Part shown: positions 46,239-59,290 of the stretch, one piece after another
How the letters are laid out: each line of letters starts with the position of its first letter
Position numbering within the stretch: the stretch's first letter is position 1
DNA from: Pipra filicauda
Taxonomy: Eukaryota; Chordata; Aves; Passeriformes; Pipridae
NCBI RefSeq assembly: GCF_003945595.2
Contig: NW_024104366.1
Span: 434,001-498,000 of the forward strand
Length of the DNA: 64,000 bases
Reading direction: 5' to 3'
Translations under genes and position numbers: made by a program
Notes under the pieces: generated by a model
The model's input: the letters and a program-made list of their open reading frames with translations, nothing else
What the model was told of the DNA's origin: nothing
The model's database searches: none

Positions 46239-49200
46239 CAGATCCGTGACGGTTGAAGTTCTGATTTTGGTTACCACATTCAACATGTGTGGAGCTAGGT
46301 TCCCATCTGTCTCTTCATAAGACATACTCTGTAGACAGGAAAATTCTGTACTTCCACTCTTAACATCATTTGAAGGATTAATGGAGTGGTTTGCTTGCTG
46401 TTTTTCATAGGTCTGTGTATATGTTATTTCTCTCTAAAATACTTTACTTCATTTGTTGCAGATTCCTGTTGAGTAGCCTGAAGATCCTTGATGAATTGGT
46501 GAAACAATATTGTAGAAATAGCTTCAGTTTAATGGATATTTGAAGAAAAGGTGTTCTGTAACTTCGAAAACTATATTCAGTACTTCAGTTTGAGTGATGT
46601 ATCTTGAAAAAGAGTCACTTGTAGAAGAGGTTGTGCTTAATATAATACAGAAGCATTAATCTGTAAGTGAAACTCCTAAAATGCCCTTTGTATTTAAATG
46701 TTACTTGTCCTATATCAAGAGTCTAGAGAAATACACAAGAAGGATTTTAATTACATATATTTATATTTGGTACTTCCAAAGTTTTACTGTAATGCAGCTT
46801 TGTGTCCTCTCTTGATTGGTACAGAAGGATTGTAAAGATAACATAAAGACTGCTAAGGCATTACCTTTGGGCAGGACGTGTTTTATGATCTTTGTGTTGC
46901 TTCTGTACAACATCAAGCACAGGAAAGGATCTGAGGAGAGCAACTATGACTTGTCTTTTTATTTGCAAGGATTTGCACTGAATGAATAAATGGGAGTGTT
47001 TAAAACAGCCTTTGCACCTGCCAAAGTGAAATCTAATGTAATATGGTTCATAGAATGCTTATTTTTATATCAAGTTCATTCTATTCTAATTGTATACAAT
47101 TAAAATTTTGTGTCCTTCTAATTATACATTATTTAAATCACACATAATAGGAATAGTCAAGAGAATTCAACAGAGAACAGGGAATAAGCTGTTCTACGCT
47201 CATACTTCTAATGCATCAGAGTTACTTAACTATTGTCTGGGGCCTTAACATTTCTGAATCCTTTATCTTCTATTTAAAATTTTCTAGATGAAAATCTGAT
47301 GTGAATTGGTTTGATATAGCTTATTTAATTGCTGATCTGTGGGGGTTTTTTCATGATAGAATTTTTAACTTTTCTCTTTTGTAGTAAAACATCGTCTTAA
47401 ATCTGAAAACCAAACTGTGGAATCAGTTCCTTTGAGGAACACACCTCTCTGATACGTCATGAAACTGGAATGTATTTAGTCCCGAGAAGTTACTAGTCTC
47501 AGTTAAAGATACACCATTTGGCTCCGGATGTTCTGGCACACATCCTTGTGGCCATCTGTTGTGCTGAATCGTTTGCAAAAGTTTGAAAAGAGTTGGGATT
47601 CGGTTTTGGTGGGGTTTTCTTGGTTTGTTTTAAAAGTTCAATACTCTAGTTCTGCAGGCTTATGCTTGTGCCCGCAATATATTTCAATTGTATGTGCTTA
47701 ACATGTGCTAGGATTAGGATGTCAAACTGAAGTACAGAGAAATGTCTTGCTAATTAGATGACAATTCTTGGTAGCTTCCAAGATCTAGGCTGGACAACTT
47801 ACAAACAGCTGTGTGGCAACATGATGGTGTTACATGAAAAATCTGTCAAACTAATGGTATGTTTCATTATCTTTTTTATTTATTCTTTTTTTTTATTCCA
47901 TAGATGTTTAACACAACAATGTATGCCCATATGCAGCTGAACTATATGTTTTTACATTTTATAATGAACTTTTTAATCCATACCCTGTTTTAGTACTTTC
48001 TGTATAAATGGGGTGATAAATTGATTTTTATTGCTTCAGAAGTCAAAGTATCTGTTTTTTCTGAAAAGATATCTGACACCATGAACTGTTGTCCACCTAA
48101 ATATTACACATCTCAAAGAAAAAAAAATAAGCAGACAAAACAGACTCTCTACTATGGGAAAAATTCTGACATTAATTTTAATATTCCTGTCTTTAAGCTG
48201 GTTTTAAATGTGCAGCACCAGGTTTTACAATACTAAACATTGTTTGGGGCCATTTTTTGTTTAACTGCTCTGTAGAGATGATCCCAACTGTAATTTTTAA
48301 TGGGAAAAATATTAGCAATTAAATACACATTTAAAAATAAATGTGATAATTAGTCTATGAATGCTATTCACAAAACAGCAGACATATTTGATAGCCCAAA
48401 TCCTTATGTGCTTTCCTTCTGAATTTCATAATGGCACTGTTTCAAATCAATGTTAATTTATGTAGTAAACCCTCTGTTCTGTAACTTAATAACATACAAA
48501 CACATTTGTATCCATGCCATATTAGTTATTACAAGGAGGTGTTAGTTTGGACATAGTACTTTTTGGACTTCAACAGAAGGATGCTTCTTTTGGTAAGAAG
48601 GATTTTAAATAGAGTAAAAAACAGCATTGTACTATTTTGGCTTATTAAAAAAACCCAAACCAAACCAAACCAAAACAAAACAAAGTTTGTATGTAACCTA
48701 AATTCTGGTGAAAATCATAATAATGGTAGTATGTTGAAAAACTTTTTTAAAAGTTGTTTTGAGATCTGTGAACATGATTTATGGAGAACTTGTGGTTTTG
48801 TTTTTTAAATGAGACTCTTGTCCAAATAACAATTCCCTACCCTCAGCAGGGGTCCTGTTTCCATTTGGTCTTTAAGTATTTAAAGAATACACAATATTGC
48901 AATATTTTTCCATATATAGATCAATTTGGCATGCTAGTACACTTCCCTTGCTCCAGCTGACTTTGTGGCACAGTTGCCAAAAGCCCTTTGGGACTTGGCT
49001 GAAGAACTCTCACAGCATAAAAGCAAACTGCTTGTTTTTTTAGCCATAAAGGAAACTCCTGTTATTTTTAAATTAACCTTGAACAGCACAGCTGCTCTCC
49101 CCAGTGGATCTACATTAGACTTGTTGAATCAGCTTTTTTTTATTCCATATAACAGAGGTCCTAATCTGCGATTTAGATTTATCCTCACTTCGCTTTGACC

Positions 49201-49683
49201 CTGGCTGAAGAACAAAAGCTGTGTTTCCGGCAGAGGAGGCTTCATGCGGTGATCTTGTCACGCTGGTGTAGCAACAGAGTATTGACTGCCTTTCACCTCT
49301 GCCTCTGGCTTATGGGGAAAAAAATCCCAACAAACAAACAGGAAAAACACCCCCCCCCCCCCAATAAAGGAATATGAATGTAAAATGCTACACTGTGGCT
49401 TGCAGCTGTAACTTCTCAAGAAGCTGGAGTTAGAAGAATGTAAAATGGATGGGCTCCTCTGTTGAGGAGCTCTCGGAGCGAGCTGGGGGCCACTCCCACT
49501 AAAAGTCACTGATCTTTATTGCTTTGCTAGGGCCTTATTTTGGATGGTAGTGGGGAGTTCAGTACACCTCGGAAAGGGGAGAAGGGTGGGTTTTTAGCCA
49601 CTATCTCCTTGTGTTGATGCCCAGCAGTGCCAGTGAAGAGCGGGTGCTGACAGGCAGCACTGTCTCCTCCTTGTAAGAGGAGA
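46239..49683. other. Non-coding AT-rich stretch left of the AZI2 promoter region
   Basis: No exon recognised. An (AAACC)-like patch at 48,645-48,690 and the C13 run at 49,350 are the only structures. Confidence 0.5.
49350..49362 (+). repeat. C13 homopolymer
   Basis: Thirteen C bases preceded by AACAAACAAACAGGAAAAACA. About 320 bp upstream of the sense CR1 before the AZI2 promoter. Confidence 0.9.
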
Positions 49684-50181
49684 GTGGAGTACTGTGCTCA
49701 GTTCTGGGTTCCTCAGTACCACAAAGACAAGAAGCAACTGGAGAGGGTCCAGAGAGGGGCCACAAAGATGATTAGGGGCCTGGAACATCTCTCTTACGAA
49801 GAGAGAGTGTGGGAGCTGGGCCTGTTTAGTTTAGAGAAGACAAGACTGAGAAGTGATCTCATTAATGCATATAAATATATCTCAAAGGGAGGTGCCAAGA
49901 GGATTGTTCAGACACTTTGTGGTGCTGCCCAGCAACAGGATGAGGAGCAACGGCCATAAACTAAAACGCAAGAAGTTCCACCTCAACTGGAGGAAGAACT
50001 CCTTCACCTTGAGGGTGGCAGAGCACCGGAACAGGCTGCCCAGGGAGGGCGGGGACTCTCCCTCTGGAGATATTAAAAAACCACCTGGACGCGTTCCTGT
50101 GTCACCTGCTCGAGGTGACCCTGCCTTGGCAGGAGGGCTGGACTGGATGATCTCCAGAGGTCCCTTCCACCCCTAACAATT
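49684..50181 (+). mobile_element. CR1 LINE 3' end, sense, abutting the AZI2 CpG island
   Basis: The sequence matches the avian CR1 3' ORF2/UTR consensus as I know it: the 'gagtactgtgctcagttctggg' block, the 'ggaacatctctcttacgaag' block, then 'ggctggactggatgatctcc' and 'aggtcccttccacccct'. The CR1-encoded reading frame is open only for about 90 codons (49,684-49,959). It is 5' truncated and lacks the usual terminal octamer repeats. It ends within a few bases of the CpG island. It belongs to the same subfamily as the inverted copy at 50,819-51,092. Confidence 0.93.
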
Positions 50182-50185
50182 CCTC

Positions 50186-50785
50186 GACAGCGCTGCAGGT
50201 GGAACGCCGACACAAAGCACGCCCTCGCGCCTCCCAGGCAGAAGGGTGGCGGAGCCCGCTCGGGGGCGGCACCAGCCACCACCCCCGGCGGGGCGGAGCC
50301 AGCCCTGGGCTTGGCTTCCCGAGGCGCTCGGCTGTGCCGGGAGCCGGCCCGCGTGCACGCCGGGATTTGCAGTCCTGCCTCCCTCTCCCAGTCAGGCGGT
50401 GGGGCCGCCTCTCTCCTTCCGGGAGCGGCGCGCGCCCGTTGGCGGGGACCGGGAGCGGCGTTTGTTGACTTCCTCGAAGGCGGCGGGGGCGGCGCCGAGC
50501 GCCGGGAATTCCCCGCAGTGGCGGAGGCTGAGACCGCGGCCGGGCCGGCGGGGCGGGGGGCGATGGGCGCCCGAGGGGCCCCGAGGGGACACCGCGACGG
50601 GCGGCGCTGCCTCCCCGCCGAGCCGAGCGCCCGCCGCTGACCCGGCCGGCCCGGCCGGGCCTGGAGAGGTGGGTCCTGGTGCGGGGCGGGGAGCGGCGAG
50701 GCCGCCGGGGCACGGCGGCTGTGGGCGGCCCCGGCGGGCTGGGGAGCTTCGTGCACGCTAGAATAGGGGCGGTTCTGGCCGGTCT
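50186..50785 (+). promoter_or_regulatory. AZI2: CpG island, probable AZI2 promoter and 5' UTR exon
   Basis: About 600 bp of very GC-rich, CpG-dense sequence stands out from the AT-rich surroundings. It lies upstream of AZI2 in the expected orientation. There is no TATA box, as is usual for broad CpG promoters. A good donor (GGAGAG before GTGGGT, cut after 50,668) sits near its 3' edge and would end a non-coding first exon. The next acceptor for coding sequence is at about 59,058, giving an intron of roughly 8.4 kb. Long ORFs on both strands here are side effects of high GC. The transcription start cannot be placed from sequence alone. Confidence 0.75.
50560..50668 (+). other. AZI2: Probable AZI2 non-coding exon 1 (3' end by splice donor; 5' end arbitrary)
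   Basis: Only the 3' boundary is supported. CTGGAGAG followed by GTGGGTCC is the best-placed plus-strand donor in the CpG island. The start given is a placeholder inside the island. Assignment to AZI2 rests on position and strand and on the fact that the first coding exon has a splice acceptor just before its ATG, which requires an upstream exon. Other donors or alternative first exons inside the 8.4-kb intron are possible. Confidence 0.4.
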
Positions 50786-50818
50786 TTAGTTTCTCTTTCT
50801 AAAATAGAGTCGTCCTCG

Positions 50819-51092
50819 TAGAATCACGGAATTGTTTGGGTTGGAAGGGACCTCTGGAGATCATCCAGGCCAACCCCCTCCTGCCAAAGCAGGGTCACCT
50901 CGAGCAGGTGACACAGGAACGCGTCCAGGTGGGTTTTAAACGCCTACAGAGAGGGAGAATCCACGCCCTCCCTGGGCAACCTGTTCCCGTGCTCTGCCGC
51001 CCTCAGTGTAAAGAAGTTGTTCCTGCTGTTGAGGTGGAACTTCTTGTGTTTCAGAAGGAGCAGGGTGTCTGTCATGTGCCGTGCCCCTGCCC
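50819..51092 (-). mobile_element. CR1 LINE 3' end, antisense, just inside AZI2 intron 1
   Basis: Read on the plus strand it begins 'gaatcacggaattgtttggg', then 'ttggaagggacctctggaga' and 'gagggagaatccacgccctc', which is the reverse complement of a CR1 3' end. It shares a 44-bp perfect inverted match with the copy upstream of the promoter (50,889-50,932 against 50,081-50,124). The homologous arms total about 215 bp. The right edge is approximate, as similarity fades near 51,090. Confidence 0.93.
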
Positions 51093-53218
51093 TTCTTACC
51101 AGTCACAGTTGGCTGGTATAAGGGGGTTATCCTGCTCGGGAATCGGGAGCGTAGTTTAAAGGTACCACTAACAAGCTGGGAGTGGTCTTTGTATAGGCAA
51201 TAAAAGTAACTAGAAAGGTGTATCTAATCAAGCTGAAAAACTGTGTGAGTTCTTGGAGCTGCAAGCTTGTGTGTTGGTATGGGGGAATCTGGCAAACAAA
51301 ATGAACAAATTGGTCGAAGGTGTTGAAACAGAAGCATGATGGAATACTGGAGCAGACAGGAATACAGGTGCTGCAGGCTGTGTTGCTTTAGAAGAAGGGA
51401 GCACAGACTAGCGCTGAGGTGGTCTTATAAGCTAATGAAGCATTCAACTTTTAAGAAATTACAGCTTTAAATCTTGGTGTTTCACCTGGTAGGGAAAATA
51501 CCCTTACCTACTTAAATAAATCAACCCCCAGCAACTTAGAAGTGAGAGTGTGTGTGTCAGCTGTTCCAGTGAGTGGTTTTAGGAGCTTTTTGTTTCTAAA
51601 GGAATCCCTTAATTTCCTCACTGTCTTACACTGTATGTATGCAGTAAAATCAGAGTGCTGGAAGCCAGCTCTGGAAAAAGCAGAGGGAATTGGCATAACA
51701 GTAAAGTCTGCTCTGGGCTCCAAAGATCAAGCTTCTCTTCTGAGACAGAGTTTTCTGAGGAGTGTTGTTATAGACTATGGGAAACATAATTTCCTGTATA
51801 TTGGTGTATGATCAGATGTTACTGCTATTAATAGTACCAGTTATCTGTATCCTAGAATTTTGGGAGTTGTAGCAGAATTACTGTAGAAAGCAAAAGAATT
51901 CCAAGATTACTACTACTTTTTGTTCTTTGAATAATTGATACTTTATAACAGGACTTGTGTTAGAAGCATTAGATGATCGCACTAAAACTTAAGTAAACGA
52001 CTGTTGCCCCAAGTTCTAAGCACAATTTTTGATCTAAACTCTAAAGTGAGAAGGCAGAAAACACTGGTTGAGTAAACTTTAGATCAGATTATATGGAGGT
52101 TTTAGCCACCTCATCCCCCCCCAACTTTACATCTTTACTAAAACTACTTATTTTTAGAACCTTGTATGCTACATTTACAGTTCAGAAAAATATAAGGTGA
52201 CATTTGCTAGAGTACTAGCTAGGTTATGTTCTACAAAAAAAATTAAATGGTAAGGAGTTCTTTAAAAGAGCAAAGAGGATGAAGTGACACCTTTGTACAG
52301 CAAAAGTGGGTAATAAATTAGAGATAATCTTAAGATTGCATAAATTTCAGCAAATATTCTAATTTGGTTTTCATTAAGTCTCTGTTTTCTATATGGCAGT
52401 TAAAAAGTAGGGAAAGTGTGAAAATTATTGGTCAAATACATGAACAAACTGTATTTAGTTTACTCAGGGTGGGGAAGTTGAACAATTTAATCTGACAACA
52501 CTGGAAAACCTGTGCATGGAGTTGCAAATCCGGTAACAGTTGTTCATATGATATAAATAGATGTGTTGAATTGGAGATTGTGCATTATGTCTGTAAAATA
52601 TTAAATGTAGGATGCCTGCTAGGAAAGTGGAAACTCCCTTGGAAAAAGTGCAGACCTGTCACTGCACATGCTATCTGTATCTGACTTCTTTAGAATAGAT
52701 TTTGAAGAAAATAAGCAAAAAGGTAGAAGAAAACAGGATAAAATGCAATGTGGGTTTATCCTTTGATAAATGTTTTGATTCTTTCACAGGGATTTTTTTT
52801 TCAAACAGAGGAAGTCTAGATAGATAGTCCATATTGAATAAAAGAGTTACAGTGATAATGAGATCAGGTTTGTTAAGATGGCGATGACAGGATTAACACA
52901 AGGGTCAGGCTAGTAACGAGCTTGCTACATCATATGTGCCTCCCTTATGCACAGGTCACTTTGCAATCAGTCTTATGGTTTTGCTGTATGTGTTTATACT
53001 ATAATTGCATTAATTAACTTATTTACGTGGTTACACAGGGTTTCTGTGTGGAGTTCTTAGTGTATGAAATCATAGATGCTACTAAAATTTGACAGGACAT
53101 TTGGGGAGAAGAAATGAAGTTTGGGAAGGTAAGTGAAGCATAAGTAGCTTGAACGTTCAAAGTCATCCACTTAGGAGCTGCTAACAGGTTTGTCTGAAAT
53201 AATGAGATATAAACCTGA

Positions 53219-53345
53219 ACATAGAATTGTAGGACAACTCAAGTTGGAAAGGGCCTGGGAAAATCATCTTGTCCACCTTCTGGTGTAAAAGGGAGCCTAG
53301 ATGGGATTATCTGGGACCCTGTCCATGTTGTGAAAACCTCCAGAA
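53219..53345 (-). mobile_element. CR1 LINE fragment in AZI2 intron 1, antisense
   Basis: On the plus strand it starts 'atagaattgtaggacaact' and 'caagttggaaagggcctggg' followed by 'aaaatcatcttgtccacctt', the reverse complement of a CR1 3' end. It is only about 130 bp and diverged. Confidence 0.75.
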
Positions 53346-56300
53346 TTTATATTGGTGAGTTGCAGGAGGTGACCAAGGGCCATCAGTGCAACTCAGTTTA
53401 ACTTGCCTTTTAGTAGCTGTAACAGGTGTTTTCAGTTGAATTAAAAGTTAATGCACTTAGATAAGGCTTTCATAATATCACTGAACTTGTGAACTTCCTG
53501 AATGTTAATTAATCTGGCAGTGTAATTGAGTGGGAGGAAACTTATGACTGGGAGGTAGGACCTACTGTTTGGTTTACAAAAGAAGATAGGAAAAAAACAA
53601 ACCCTCTTAGCTTTCATAAATAGTTGTTATTTATAAACATTTTGAAATGGGAAGCAATGAACACCAAAAAAATGCCGAATGAAATAATATTCAGTGTTAG
53701 CATGAGAACATATGGGTTTTTCAGTAACCTTTGAATATACTTATATTTGGTGCTAGAAAGATTTAATAGCCAAGAGCCATCTTGTTCCTACTTGTGTTTC
53801 TTTGGCAGTACTGCTCCTAATTAGTTTCAACATTAAATGTAATAGTTTAATAAGCAGGATTATGTGATGCTGAGGGGATAATATTTCATTGACTCCAACT
53901 TTTGGGATTTTTATTTTCCCCCTCTTCTTTTCAGGTAGTTGTCAGGGAAAGTGACAGCATCCTCAGGAAGGCAGATTGATTACATTACACTGGGGACGCA
54001 AAAGGTTTGCAAATTAGTGATGGAGGCACTGGAGTATGAAACTTTTCAGAGAGAGTAAAATTTATCAAGCACTGTTGTCATAATATAGGCTTTTTAGTGC
54101 TTTTCTAGTTCTTGTGAGAGTACATTAGTTATTGTAAAAAGCTTGAGATTGGAAAAATTGCCTGTTGTACCTAAGGAGATTTTGCTTGATTTTTCTGGCT
54201 TTCCCAGCTGTTCATGATTAATGAACTACAGTGATCTGGTTTGTGAGCTTGGAGACAGTGACTTCTGTTTCTTGAAGGCAACGAAACTAAAGTGATTTGG
54301 AAGTCTAGTTTAGCTGATGTGCTGACGTGTTTCTGAAAGAACACCAAGTATGCTGAGGCAGCAGAACTGTGCCCTTGTACGTATGGACTCTCAGGGAGTG
54401 CTTTGGGCCTGTGGACTTTGTCCCATATGAAAGGATGAACAGTGGCCAAAGTTAGCAGCTACTGAGATGTGCGTGTAGAGATTTATTTTTTTTTATTTAA
54501 AAATGGAGCAAGTATCTGTAAAAAGGGATGTCTTTTTCTGTAGAACAGACTGTTCACCACTGAAATCAAAGAGAACCTAAGATTTCTGAAGGAGAGATGC
54601 AAAATGATAGATGCTTTAAGAGACTGGAAGTCTTGCTTCTTTTAACATCATGTGTCATATGTTCCATGTGCTGTGTGGAGTTTTTGATGCTGGTTGCAGG
54701 AATTCTGTATTATTCCTTGCAGTGCTTGCTTTAAAAAGTGTCTTTTTAAAAAGAAAAAAAATCAGTACAACTTTTCTGAAATTAAGGTGAGGGCTGCAAC
54801 ATGCTCATCCAAGATTCCTGTGGTTCAAATGCATTTCTTGAACTTAAAGTTTTATTTTTGTGTCTACATGCATGTATGTGTATATACCCTTCTATGTAAG
54901 GCAAGGTAAATGAGTACAAAAATTATGCTCTTGTTATTAGCAGCTGGAAACTGTTCATACTACCATTATGGAGTCAAACTCCTTGACTCTGGAAGGTAAA
55001 CGGTAAAGTGGTTTGGACTTCAAAAAACAGGAGAATAACCATCTTAAAATTATTTGCATTTGACTTTTGGAAATATTTTGAAAACAGTTCTGTTCTCTTT
55101 CAGATCAACAGATGGGGCAAAATGGGGTCTGCTCCATACTGGGAAAAATTTAATCCTGCTTTTACTGTCTCTCCTTCTGATCCGAGAATAAGATTAGAAT
55201 TTCAAACTACAGGGATCTGTTTGTGCAGTGGTCTGTTTGCTATTAGAGCTTCTGCATCCCATGTTCCTTCTATGTAGAATGTGTTTTATATTTAACTACC
55301 TCCCATGGTGTTAATGACTGGTATTTGTAAAGCTTTGTAAAGAGAAAAGCTATATTTCTGCCAAGCATTAGTAAGAAATGGGAAAACATTCTTTTTCCTC
55401 AAGATATTTATTATATTAAATCACAGATGTTCTATAACATATGTTGAGTATTAGTGAACAACAGAAGTGGTTTCTGTAAACCCTTCTTTTCTTCACATTT
55501 TGTGAAAGAAAACTTAAGTGGTGCCACCTCTTCAAACTCATACTCTGAGAAAAAGGGAACATAATTACTCCTGCTAGAACTTATTACTCTGTCCTGTTAA
55601 CAGTGTTGGGTCTTGTTTGTTTTTAAACATGAGTTATTTAATACAAACACTAGCACTGGTGTTCATATAATGTATTTCTTTTTGGATGTGAAGATTAAAG
55701 TCCTTTGAAATAGACTTTCACATTCAGATCATTCTAAGAATAAGTATAAATGCAACGTAATTATTACAGGCAAAGCGTTTAGCTAATGTGCTAAAGTAAA
55801 GGAAATAAAAAGTAAAGTATTAGGGAGACCTTTCTTATAATGGGATGTGTCATAAGTGGGATTTTAAAGCTTGCATTAAGTAGGCAGAGATGGACATCAG
55901 TTGTATTCAGAGACATTAACTTGTCACTATCCTACTTCAAATATTTTAGTGGGAAATCTTTCACTTTTAACTAATCTGTCTAGTACAGATTATCTCATGA
56001 ATTGCAACTCCAGAGAGGTCAAAATTAACTCAGGTGCTTCACAGTGACAGCTCTGGGACATTTGCAGCAGTGCATACAAGTGTGGCTTTGATTTGGAGAA
56101 ACTGAACTGATTAAAACATAGTAGCAGTCTGTGGTTGGACTTGGGGAGCCATCCTGCAAGCCCTTCTGGCATCCTTCTGCCAGATTCGAGGAGCTGGAAC
56201 TCCTGGTGTAATCAAAGCACTTCTTTCATTGTTGTTTACAGTTCATGGTTTTTTTAAATGATGTGATATAATACTGGATAATCTAAATTTATATTCCTGT

Positions 56301-58019
56301 CCTTCAGTAAAATGACAGATTACAGCTGTAGTCAGGGATTTCTTAGCCCTGACTAGACGTAGCCCCATTTTGTATTATAAGGGTTTCTGTCTATCGTGAC
56401 AGCAAAAAAAAAGGAGATGGGTAAAATATGCATTTCACCATGACCTTTATAGTACTGCTGATCTTAAACTGTTTAATGGCAGTTTGTTGTCAGTTAGTAT
56501 GCAATATGTTAGTCAAAAATGTGTATATCAGATTTTTCTCAAACTGGTATCTTGTGTGTAGAAATTTAGAAAAACATGTATTACAAAGCCCTTTTAAATT
56601 ATGTGGGGTTATATGCTTCCCTTCTAAATAGTGTCCAGTGCTGGCTTAGAAAGCAGTATCAGAAAACCTGAGTTGAATAATCCTGTAAACTAAATGAGAT
56701 CTTTTGAGTAAAAAAATATTAGAGTAACTAGTTCTCTTAGCATGTGCAGGTTGTGTACCTGAATTTATAAAATCTTATTTCTGTAATCTGAGTCTTAATT
56801 GGAGGGTCTTTCTCTCTTGAAAGCTCATAAAGGCAGTAAGTTTTAGTTAACAAAATGCAGAATAAATGTGGTCTCATCTTCTCATGTTGTCTTCTGTTTT
56901 CCCGTATTGCCATCTCCTGGTGGAACTGATATGTGCAAGAAATAGGGAATGTACGATGCTCAAGTGTAGGAGCTATAGGAAAGTGTGGGGATAAAGCTCT
57001 ATTTATGTACAAGGTCACAAATCTGTTGCTTTCTTCAAGAGCTAATGATAAGCTGTGACACTTCTTTAATGGCGTTTGAGTCGAGTGTTCAGAGAAAAGG
57101 AGATGTGTTGCCTTGAGGAATTTGATGAGATGGGTGACAAGACTTGCAGGGCCCTTGGTGAAATGGAGGAGGATAAGCTGGTATGTTATGTTTGCCTTAG
57201 AAGACAAAATGAGCAATTCCTTCAGCCAGTTAATGCAGTTTGAATGATGTAGTGCTTTTGGTCAAGGTCACCTTGGAGTGATACTGTTCTTACAATGAAA
57301 AGGAAGCAAATCTTTTTTGCAGGGCTCATTCTGCTTAAATATGAGGCAGAACAGCAAGCAAGGGAAGCTTAGGCATCAAACAGTGTACAAGGCATCTGTT
57401 TGCCTCCTGAGTATAGCGATTAAAAGGACTCCAGTTTTGGTTTGTAGTTTTTCTGTCTTTTCTCACCATCGCAACTCCATTGCTGTCTATTTAGTATAAA
57501 CGAGCTGTCACAGTTTTGTATCATGTTTCGAGCAAATGGCTCCGAGCAAATTGAGACAAATGTGATAACAGCACCATTGTTCAGCAGTAGCTGTACTACA
57601 GCTCTTCATAATGCTGCAGTCTGAAAACTTTTCCACTGCTGCCGTGGTGAGAGAAGTTTGACCACAGAGAACAAGCTCCAGAGCAGTTGATCCCTTTACC
57701 TCTTAGTATCTAGAAACAAATGGAAGTCCAGTTTGAATTTAAATAGCAAATACACAGGAGAAGCAGCAATCGTGGCTGTGGGTTTTTCCTGCACTAATGG
57801 CTGCCTTTCCTGCAAAACTTCTGCTGATCGAGTCAGTTTGCTGTTGTAGTAAGTTTTCCTACAATACAAACTGTCCTCATTATGCTCAGTTCTTTCATTC
57901 CAGCATTTCTGTTGGTTCATTAGCAAATCATCAGGAACCTAAAGATTTGTTCAAGAGGGAAAAAATAAAATTAAAAGTCTGCATTTCATAGAATTCACAT
58001 CAGTAGTTTGTTGAAGGGC

Positions 58020-58028
58020 GGGGGGGGG
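58020..58028 (+). repeat. G9 run in AZI2 intron 1
   Basis: GGGCGGGGGGGGG: a short G tract in intronic sequence. Confidence 0.8.
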
Positions 58029-59065
58029 ATGTTATCAGGCACCGGGTAGCATTTCTTAGTATTGCATAGAGATGCAAGGAGTCTTGATGTTCATAAGTAA
58101 ATAAGAATGAGCGGTGTCTTTTTTTGGTTGGTTGGTTTTGAGTTTTGGAAGTTGGCTTGTTTTTAAATCAAACCCCAAAACTTGTAACTAATAACTCTTA
58201 AGAAAAATGCCTTTAGGGGTTTTCCCTTAAGACTTGGTGCTCAAGAAAATATATAAATTTCTTTAAGGTGTTATTTTCTTATTGAATGTTTTGCTGTGCC
58301 TAAGTGATGTACGTTGTAAAAAAGCCTCAGTGTAATATTTACTTTGCATTTTTCATTCAGGTGGGTCTGCGTAGTATTTTAGGGTGACACTTTTTTTATG
58401 GTCAGACTGTTGTAAGTTTTTTCCACTCATATTGAAGCAGGTCATTTTACTGAGTATGTTTTCATTCTTACCATATCTGCAATCCAAAATTACTGTAATC
58501 ATTGTTTGGAAGGAGGTTTTCTACTGTGACCAAGTAAAGAGTAGCTACTCATGCAGTCTCTTGAAAGACAAATGCAAATGTACCTTAAGATTCCATTTTA
58601 AAGTTTGGGAAAACTGTAAGTATTTGCATTGAAAAATGAAGAAAGTTTGGCACTCGTGGTCAGGAACCACCAGTAGTTAGTTGATTCGTTGCAACTATCC
58701 TCTTTTACTGCTCATTGCCGGCTTGCAAAAACTCTGATACAATATTCCTTCGGAGTTCAGGTAGTCGGAATTCTAGGTTGGTGTTAAGCCTTAATAAAAA
58801 TGAATTTGAGGGTTCATAAATCTGATACGTATTCAAAATATTTTTATCAAATAACAGTGAAACATGCTTCTTTTCTAACCAGCATATTTTTAATGTAAAA
58901 TGGATTTCAAGATTTTTCTGCAAGATTAAGATACTTCGTAATTATTCAGTCTTGTCATACTTAGACAGAAACACCCTGCAGTATTATTTTGGAAGGTTTT
59001 CAGACTCTTGATGAATTTGTCTTTGTGAAAACTTTGCATTTATATCTGTCTTTTTAGCAGCTGTC

Positions 59066-59290
59066 ATGGAGGAGTTGGTAGAGGATGACATCTGTATTTT
59101 GAACCATGAAAAAGCAGACAACTCTCACAAGAGAGACAGTGATATTCCTGTTTCATCCTATAGTGGAGATGAGTCTGTTGCCTCACACTTTGCACTTGTC
59201 ACTGCATATGAAGATATCAAGAAACGACTAAAGGAGACAGAGAGGGAGAACTCCCTCTTAAAAAAAAGAGTGAGAATTCTAGAAGAGAAG
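59066..59290 (+). CDS. AZI2: AZI2 (NAP1), first coding exon, residues 1-75
   Basis: This exon encodes the N-terminus of AZI2/NAP1, a cytosolic coiled-coil adaptor that binds TBK1 and IKK-epsilon in innate immune signalling and selective autophagy. The predicted peptide begins MEELVEDDICILNHEKA and contains SYSGDESVASHFALVTAYED, which I recognise as near-identical to mammalian AZI2. From about residue 45 it becomes a charged coiled coil (IKKRLKETERENSLLKKR). In the human protein roughly residues 33-75 bind the SKICH domains of NDP52 and TAX1BP1, so that segment lies in this exon. The start is the first ATG after a TTTTTAGCAG acceptor (exon begins 59,058 or 59,061), with G at -3 and +4. The exon ends in GAGAAG before GTAAGA, a strong donor, in phase 0. 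No stops or frameshifts are visible. The paralogue TBKBP1 is less similar at the N-terminus. Confidence 0.96.

Larger units (their letters stand above)
51093..59057 (+). other. AZI2: AZI2 intron 1 (inferred), remaining sequence
   Basis: AT-rich intronic sequence with one small CR1 fragment (53,219-53,345) and simple repeats. The longest ORF (159 aa, minus, 56,737-57,216) has no recognisable domain. Alternative 5' exons could lie here but none is identifiable from sequence alone. Confidence 0.55.

Noticed and set aside
50073..50761. Several ORFs of 89-227 aa on both strands across the AZI2 CpG island
   Set aside because: Low stop frequency in GC-rich DNA explains them. They run into CR1 sequence and the compositions are low-complexity.
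56737..57216. 159-aa minus ORF inside AZI2 intron 1
   Set aside because: No domain, no start context or splice support, and unremarkable composition. Likely chance.
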